From assembly GCA_963585895.1 (NCBI GenBank), contig OY757904.1, positions 84,714,336 to 84,778,335 of the forward strand: 64,000 nt of DNA, written 5' to 3'. Below, piece by piece: positions 58,037-64,000 of this stretch. Origin of the DNA: Sepioteuthis lessoniana (Eukaryota; Mollusca; Cephalopoda; Myopsida; Loliginidae). The notes under the pieces are model-generated. The model saw only the letters and a list, made by a program, of their open reading frames with translations. It was not told the DNA's origin and did not search any database. The translations under genes and the position numbers were made by a program. How positions within the stretch are numbered: position 1 is the stretch's first letter; each line of letters starts with the position of its first letter.

Positions 58037-58560
58037 TAAGATATCATTTAATTAGAATATGAATTGTAGTTTATAAATGGGTTTATTCGGAGAGATTTAT
58101 ATAATTTGAATGTATCACAAATCCCCAGGTGACAAAAACATCCATTTATAAAAAACACACACGTGATAACCCACTCTTAAACTATCCTTGAAAAATGATT
58201 TACAACATTTCAAATTTTTATTATTATTATTTGTAGTTTATTAATTGTGGTTTGAGTTAATTTATCAATTATCTATGAAAGAAAGTGTTACATTCATCTA
58301 CGACAGTTCTTTTGCGTGCACTATAAAAGTTAAAATGTGTTCATTTTTGGCATGGAGATTCGACAAACATCCGCTATATGAAGTGGCCATTCAAAATACT
58401 GAAAGAAAGAAAGAAAGAAAGAAAAGCTTCGGTAAACTTTTTCCATAGAGTTGACCATTATTTCACCGTTTGAAGTATTTTGTTTCAAATGTTCAGTGAA
58501 GTTTCGGAATAAAATCAAACATTACCAATAAACTCGAACTTCTAGAATATCTTTAAAAAC

Positions 58561-58690
58561 CAAAAAAAAAAACCCCCAAAAAAAACAAAACAAAAAAAAC
58601 CAACAAAAAACAAAACAAAACAAAAAAACAAAAAATAAAATAAAACAAAACCAAATAAAAAAACAAAAAACAAAAAACTAAAAGAAAACG
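58561..58690. repeat. A/C-rich low-complexity tract
   Basis: Run of AAAAC/AAAACC variants (about 130 nt), probably an expanded A-rich tail or simple repeat. Confidence 0.9.
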
Positions 58691-59167
58691 ACTTGTATAA
58701 AGTTTAATTTCTTCGAAAATTCATTGTGCTATTAATATGGCCATATATGAATTTTTTTACCGTGGTATCACCAGATATCCCAGCAAAGATTCCAATAATT
58801 ACATTTTCGGTGAATTTAGAAACAAATAGTAATGGACATAACTTTTAAGTCAAGCCTTTTATCTAGTTTTATGAGCTCTATGAAATATTTTGAAGCAAAA
58901 AATATTTGAATATATGTTCCTAACCCTATTTTTTTCCTACTTTACAATTTAAGTGTTGATATATTGTTACTGAAAATTTTATCACAAAATAATTGGACAC
59001 AAAATAATTTTTATATCACAGATTTAACAGATGCGTGAATGAAGTGTAGTAAGATTGCACTGTGTATAATAGTGAGCTGCTTGCATTAAAATTCAGCATT
59101 CAAAATTACATTAGTATTGTTAGAGGAAAACTTGGTAATTGCAAGCAGGTCTTTTGACAGGCTGTCA

Positions 59168-59814
59168 TTAGACTTTCGAGATACGATATTTTGCGACCAA
59201 GAAAGAGATGAGTCTACTTAGGTCAGCCACTAATATGGCTGCGAAAGGACATATTAGTAACACGATGCCAACATAACCAGTTGCTTTGGCCGAAACTCGA
59301 TTGTCTGGGACGCTTATCTTCTTGCGAATGTAACGCGATGTTTTTTTCTTCTCAATCGTAAGTTCTTTTTTCAGCTCTTTGAGATATTCAATTTGTTCCT
59401 TTTTACTCAGTTTTTTTAAACATGGACATAAACACATTGGAACAGGAGTGCTGGACGTTGTAGCATGAGTAGAATTTGTTTTAGTGGTGATAGAAGAAGA
59501 AGAAGAAGAAGAAGAAGAAGAAGAAGAAGAAGAAGAAGAAGAAGAAGAAGAAGAAGAAGAAGAAGAAGAAGAAGAATTAACTATATTTTCATCCGCAAAA
59601 ACATCAACCGTGCTTTCTTGATAGATATTAGTTGTTGGAATGATCGTTTCTGTGGAAGCAGTATCCAGAAAAGTTTTGCTTCTGATTTCTATCGAATAAG
59701 TTTCCGAGGAAGCTGTACTTTCATCAGTGTCAAATGGCTCTGAAGTTTCTTGGAGTGAACTTATTTCGGTTGATAACTTTGATTTTTGAGTTGTCCGACT
59801 GAATACTGTTTTTA
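59168..59814 (-). CDS. Last exon of a single-pass membrane protein gene, partial
   Basis: On the minus strand a clean acceptor (polypyrimidine tract then TATTTTCAG) at 59815 opens a 214-codon frame to the stop at 59168-59170. Residues 1-79 and 108-125 are Ser/Thr/Glu-rich, as in mucin-like stalks. Residues 80-107 are 28 consecutive serines encoded by a (TCT)28 microsatellite that keeps frame. A Cys cluster MCLCPC (126-131) follows, then a Lys-rich helix (KKLSKKEQIEYLKELKKELT), SVPDNRVSAKATG, a membrane span YVGIVLLICPFAAILVADL (about 179-197) and a short basic tail ending YRISKV. The Cys-helix-TM module resembles a C-terminal module of molluscan membrane proteins as I recall it. Upstream exons are not identified; a possible one ends at a GTAAGT donor at 60345 with matching phase but lacks a good acceptor. 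Function unknown. Confidence 0.6.
59492..59575. repeat. (AGA)28 microsatellite, in-frame in a host exon
   Basis: Twenty-eight uninterrupted AGA triplets on the plus strand, read as TCT serine codons on the minus strand within the membrane-protein exon. The frame on both sides agrees, so length changes by whole triplets would not disrupt coding. Confidence 0.95.
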
Positions 59815-60419
59815 CTGAAAATAGATAAATTAATAAATTAATTAATTAAAAAAAATAGAATTCAATTTAAAATAATCGTTGAAATGTTTATTTATTTATT
59901 TTTTAGAGAAGTAAATTAACAGATAGCGGCAGACTGAGACAATCGGGCTGTGTGTATGAGGATCCAAAGCACTAAGAGATACAAGCAGCGAAAGTTTGAT
60001 CCTTGAAATGAATCAAATTAAAATGTTTTAATGTGAAGTACAATCTTAGACAAGTCTAACTAGAAGCCATGATGACGATCCGCCTCTATTCGTAGGTAAA
60101 TATAATTTCTCCATTTTTCTTCAAAATGCAACCTGGAGTATTGTTTCAATTATGACTTTTAAAAGCTTTTATTTATAAAGGTGAAGTCCTATCCTCCAGT
60201 AAATAAGGAATAGATATATCTTATAACAACCTAAAGGGTAAGATGAGAAATGGTAAATTAAAATTCAAGTTACATTGACGTGTGAGTCAAATAAAAAATG
60301 GTCCGTTGGAATGGGCCACGTAAAATGAGAGCTTGTTGAACTTACTGTAACTTTGGTAGTTGTAGCAGAAGGGATTTTTGTTTGGCGCGTAATTTAATTC
60401 GACTCATAATTTCACCCAA
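59815..60419. other. Probable intron upstream of the membrane-protein exon
   Basis: AT-rich sequence immediately beyond the acceptor. Minus-strand GTTACA|GTAAGT at 60346/60345 is a good donor, and the open triplets before it (ending CYNYQSY) would join the last exon in the right phase. The stretch is open for only about 60 nt and has no convincing acceptor, so I do not call it an exon. Confidence 0.3.
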
Positions 60420-61060
60420 TCAGGATGACTTATTCTATTCAATCCGAAACACCTTTCTGGGCAGCAGTAATTGGGGAAAACCGTCAAACACTCTCTTTGG
60501 CTGAACAACTTCGTTCAGTGCAGACGTCTCACTGGCTGCTCTTCAATAGCAGCAGCAGCAGCATGGACACAATGAGGGAAGCGTCTATTTCTTTTAGACC
60601 AAGGGTTCCCAGTTGAATTTGAATTAGATAAATTCAATCCGCCACACAGAGGAACAACTTTACGTGACCCCCAAAATTGGCTATGTCCTCTACGATGTCT
60701 AATTCCGCTCCGGCACCTAGTTACTACTTCACCTCTGGGCAACATTTTCTGGAGACATGCACGCTTCTCCACGAATAACCAGAACCACAAAATCACGGTG
60801 ACTTCAACGTCTATTTCCTCAAACAGCAAACATGACTTTTGCTCCATACGGCGAACATAATCCCTCGCACGTCCAACGACACGCGCTGCTTTCTCAACTC
60901 TATCATAACTTCAAATCGTTCACTTACTTCTTTCCTTCCTACGAGACTTGCAGCACAAACGCAAACTCTATATTCCATGCTGCCATTAAAACCTTCATGT
61001 AAAAGCTAACGGCATCTTCGTCTTCTTACTTCTTCATCCTCATTTGTTAACAACAACAAT
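60420..61060 (-). other. GC-richer block with short minus-strand frames, unassigned
   Basis: Two overlapping minus-strand open frames: 60811-60978 (55 aa, starting MEYRVCVCAASLVGRKEVSE) and 60515-60847 (110 aa, with an Ala5 tract from a CAG-type run at 60548-60563). The composition differs from flanking DNA. It has the feel of a dispersed repeat, but there is no second copy in this window. No domain recognised. Confidence 0.3.
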
Positions 61061-61129
61061 TAGCGAGGGAATAACACACACGCGCAAGAATACGTTTCTT
61101 CGCCTAAAAACAATAATAAATATTCTTAT

Positions 61130-61330
61130 CGCAAAAGTGTTGTCTTGGCACTAAAATTTGGTGTCTACAGATCTGTTATTCCTCAGTATAAAAGGGACCC
61201 CCTCAAAGATTTCGGTGTCAAGGTCTTCGATGAAAAGACGCTCAAAATAAAGAAGTGCATTCTCTCTCTCTAGAGTGAATCTAGTCTTCCCAACTACATT
61301 GAATAGCGAAGAGCCGTCTGTCTTGTAGAC
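61130..61330 (+). repeat. LTR-like promoter segment
   Basis: TATAAAAG (61187-61194) and AATAAA (61246-61251) lie 59 bp apart and are followed by a CT repeat. This spacing of TATA box and poly(A) signal is typical of retroelement LTRs and odd for a host promoter. No partner LTR is visible in the window, so it could be a solo LTR relic. Confidence 0.3.
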
Positions 61331-61903
61331 TGGGAAGCATTTATGATCTTCGGACCGACGTGTCTAGATGTAGCATGTCAAATCATATTTCCCATGACTC
61401 CACTATTTATGAATCTCACCGGCTAGTTGTCAGTGAATATATCAACGTAGGGAGATTGTTCAGTCTTCACACGTCTTAGAGTGGGCGCGGTTTCTTCGTT
61501 TATGTGTACTTACTCCAGATATTCAGTACATTGATTGGCTTACTCGTCGAGGATGTCAGTTATCTGGCAGGCTTTGATAATATATTATCCATCTGCCTGA
61601 AGAAGTTAAGTAGACTGGCTAAAATAGTGATCGATCTTGGATCTTTTTGTCAGATTACATAAAGAGCGCCCATATGATTTACACTCCTATATTTTTAAAT
61701 GGCTGTCAGTGGCCACGTGTTGCAAAAATTCTAGAAAAATAGGATCCATGATTCACTTGTTCCCGAAACAAAAGGTGGTGGACGTCGGTAAACTTATTAT
61801 TTCGGAAACCTATCGCACAGAAAAATCACGTGCCGGTAGTCTCCAACAACGTCCGCGCGTTTGATTTTGTTCCGCGCAAAATAAATATTGTGTTATGGAG
61901 CCG

Positions 61904-62059
61904 GTCACGTGACATGGCTACCTATATATTCAATACTCTTTCGAGAGCTCGCTCTCTCAATATTCGCTCTCCCAGTTTGCAACACATAGCTCAAGACACG
62001 TAACATGGATACGTATATAGTCTACGACTAATTAAAAACACTGCATATTATTAATTAAA
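61904..62059 (+). promoter_or_regulatory. Candidate promoter and first exon of an unknown plus-strand gene
   Basis: A 10-bp E-box palindrome GTCACGTGAC (61904-61913) is followed by CTATATATTCAA (TATA-like, about 61922). A GC-containing leader follows, then a donor AAAG|GTAAGG at 62060. The order E-box, TATA, leader, donor is what a short promoter plus non-coding exon would show. An LTR edge is an alternative, because ACA is followed by TGG near 62004. No downstream coding exon is seen in the window. Confidence 0.3.
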
Positions 62060-63074
62060 GGTAAGGTTGAACAGTTGACACTGATGTACTGATGAAAAGT
62101 TTTTGAGTGTTGCCTCTTCCATAGCGCATGAATGCAACATTCATTTTATCTGTATTATCATTAAAATTTCACTTGCTTTTGATTTAGCTTTTATTTTATT
62201 ATTTAACTTGCACTAATTCACATATTTTAAAGATATGAGCTATTAGCCATTATTTAGAGGTAATTCTTTTGTGATTAAGAATTTTTATTAATTTTGCACT
62301 TCTCCAGTCTCATTAATAAAGGGTCCTGGATTTAATGTTAACTGCAATTATTTTTATGTTAAAGGAAGAAGATAATAAAATAAACCAGAATTAACTTGTA
62401 TCATTGTAAAAATCTAATGTTTGCTACCAAAATAAAACATTTTCTTTTTTTTTAATAAGCTTCAGATGGAAGTTAGTTTTATCAAATTTTATAAAATTGC
62501 AAATGTTTATGTGCAAAGTTGTCTCCTTTTTTTCCCTTTTTTTAAGATTCAGTTCCGATGACTTAAAGAAAACTTATGTAATATTTTGAAGTGTTTTATT
62601 CATATTATTTCTTACAAAACTTAATTGAATTCTTAAAAGCATAAAAATAATAAACAATAAAATTCTGTCCCTCCTACCCTATTGCTTGTGTTACATTCAT
62701 CTTCATTGTTCATATTAATAACAAGTTTATATATACAAACACACAAAACAGTGCTGTTGTTGATTTTCATTACCCATATATGATGGAATCCAGCTTAAAT
62801 TTATGAGTCTCTTGAGATAAAATCTGATATTACCCACAGTGATAAAAGGATATTCCCAACATTAAAATTATGTCATGATGGGCAACACTCAAGTAGCAAT
62901 TAACAACAAATGTTCTATCTTGATTTTGTAGTGGAGTTAGCATTCAAAAATAGTTCAGTAGTTTAAATATTTCACAATTATTTTTTCAGTAAAAAAACTT
63001 TCAAAATTTTTAACCTTAAAATCTTTAAGTTACCTGAAAAGGTCGATAACAAAGGAAAATATTATGAATTGATG
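62060..63074. other. AT-rich sequence, nothing recognised
   Basis: No coding or repeat signature seen. Confidence 0.5.
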
Positions 63075-63233
63075 TTAGATCATTTTCTGAATCAAATCCG
63101 TAAATTTCCTGTCTTGTTCTATACTACCTATATTATTTCTATTAGCAAGTATATCATCTGTAATTGAGTCATTTTGATCAAAATCAAGTTCATAGTCACT
63201 AGTTTTATTCAATTCTGGGTCTGAATCTCCCAT
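63075..63233 (-). CDS. Short acidic open frame, unknown
   Basis: A 52-aa frame, MGDSDPELNKTSDYELDFDQ onward, rich in Asp, Asn and Glu and ending KFTDLIQKMI. Acidic N-termini like this occur in some transposases (piggyBac type), so it may be an old transposon fragment. No partner frame is visible. Weak evidence. Confidence 0.2.
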   Translation of the reverse strand: MGDSDPELNKTSDYELDFDQNDSITDDILANRNNIGSIEQDRKFTDLIQKMI

Positions 63234-63390
63234 TTCTTGAACCTTCTCAGTACAAAACTTCTGATGTCATTTACCTTTGAGAGTTTCTAGGGGCAATAAT
63301 CTGAATGAAAATATGTCAGTCACATTTAGTCTCAAAATAACGAAAAACTTTAAAATTCTCCAGCTGATGAAAAATACAGACCAATAACTA

Positions 63391-64000
63391 CAGGGTGGAA
63401 CGATAAAATTGTCGCCCGAGAAAAGACGACATGATTCCATCTCCGTTTAATGAAAACCGGTTTTCTTTTTTTTTTTTTTTTTTTTTATTGCAGACCATCT
63501 ACTAGTTGGCCAGTTGTGTACAAATCCCAAGAGCGATATGAGCCTTCTGTCATGTCTGAAAGTGACACAATGTTCAACGAGCGAGATCGGAGATGCACCG
63601 CTGGACAACTCATGCACTCTACCGATCCCCGTTATGACAACAGGACCATTGCCAGCACCCTCAAAATGCAAATCCGGACGGTTCAACGATTGAGGGTGAT
63701 GAAAATAAAGTTTCCGGTTACTGTTATGGTCTTTGGTGTGGTTTCAAGTGAGGGCCACATCATGCCATCTCACATCTTCGAAGTCGGCTTGAAAGTCAAC
63801 AACAAAGTGTACCTGGATGTGCTGAAGAGTGTGGTGATCCCCTGGTGCAATCAGGTGGCTGGTGGCAGACACTGGGTGTGGCAGCAGGACTTGGCGCCGG
63901 CCCAACAAGTCCAAAGAGACCCAGGCTTGGCTTCAGAAAGAGTGCTACGACTTTGTACCCTTCTCTCACTGGACCCCCTCCTCCCCCGACCTGAACCTGC
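63391..64000 (+). mobile_element. mariner-like element with internally deleted transposase, cut by window end
   Basis: The likely 5' terminus CAGGGTGGAACGATAAAATT directly follows a TA target dinucleotide (63389-63390). A frame opens at ATG 63552 and stays open to the window end. It has an N-terminal part with TIASTLKMQIRTVQRLR (helix-turn-helix-like), then KFPVTVMVFGVVSSEGHIMP, VYLDVLKSVVIPWCNQVAGG and the catalytic-region WVWQQDLAPA. About 200 residues expected between the HTH and KFP segments are missing, yet the frame is kept. After QQDLAPA the family sequence continues in another frame (SSPDLNL at the window edge), so a one-base change is present. Not active as it stands. Confidence 0.65.

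Larger units (their letters stand above)
56591..59167. other. Intergenic AT-rich sequence
   Basis: No coding trace. Contains AT-palindromic stretches around 57170-57420, two hairpins (57636 and 57984, listed separately), a (GAAA)n run at 58402-58424 and an A/C-rich low-complexity tract at 58561-58690. Confidence 0.5.

Noticed and set aside
58402-58424. (GAAA)n run as a coding or regulatory element
   Set aside because: Simple repeat at the end of an unsupported 67-aa frame.
59465-59743. Plus-strand 92-aa frame with 28 arginines
   Set aside because: It is the antisense reading of the (AGA)28 microsatellite; the minus-strand serine frame has the acceptor and a plausible protein around it.
61637-61864. 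75-aa plus-strand frame
   Set aside because: No recognisable domain, no supporting frame or splice signals, and it lies between two LTR- or promoter-like patches.

Overview
The window looks like animal nuclear DNA, most likely from a cephalopod mollusc (octopus-like). It is AT-rich and intron-rich, and about half of it is transposon debris. It holds the four coding exons of a conserved animal gene (CCDC124) with GT/AG introns, Nimb/I-like, Tx1/L1-like and R2-like LINEs, a Penelope fragment, Tc1/mariner DNA transposons, and Gypsy and BEL/Pao fossils. The octopus assignment rests on remembered similarity of several repeat families and was not tested by a search.

Layout. 1-1380: featureless AT-rich DNA. 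1381-1493: candidate non-coding first exon and promoter of CCDC124, ending in a strong donor. 1494-23016: would be its first intron (about 21.5 kb). It holds a Gypsy-type LTR fossil (6212-18503) split by a 6.5-kb Tx1/L1-like LINE (8051-14570, minus strand), LINE-derived non-autonomous repeats, a dead Tc1 transposase and a Penelope-like fragment. 23017-34037: CCDC124 coding exons; intron 2 holds a LINE 3' fragment, an almost full-length Nimb/I-like LINE (24104-29985) with a tRNA-derived SINE inserted in it, and another non-autonomous derivative. 34038-36346: 3' UTR and flank.

36352-50446: two LTR fossils, a small Gypsy with 111-127-bp LTRs and a BEL/Pao element with LTRs of about 1 kb, separated by an LTR-like block with a 30-bp tandem array. 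50447-53170: spacer, a triplet microsatellite and an unclassified retroelement-like block. 53745-56590: LINE 3' ends, including two head-to-tail copies of an R2-like family with a CCHC knuckle and PD-D nuclease motif.

59168-59814 (minus): probably the last exon of a host membrane-protein gene. It has a Ser/Thr-rich ectodomain with 28 serines encoded by a microsatellite, a short Cys cluster, one membrane span and a short tail. 60420-62060 holds unclassified GC-richer blocks and promoter-like motifs. The window ends inside a mariner element (63391 onward) whose shortened transposase frame stays open.

CCDC124 and the membrane-protein exon are the only two host genes I can support. They show no functional link. 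I see no operon-like or defence-like system. The most unusual structures are the LINE bracketed by direct repeats of about 300 bp inside a Gypsy fossil, the LINE-headed and LINE-tailed non-autonomous repeats with an internal minisatellite, and several long near-perfect hairpins.
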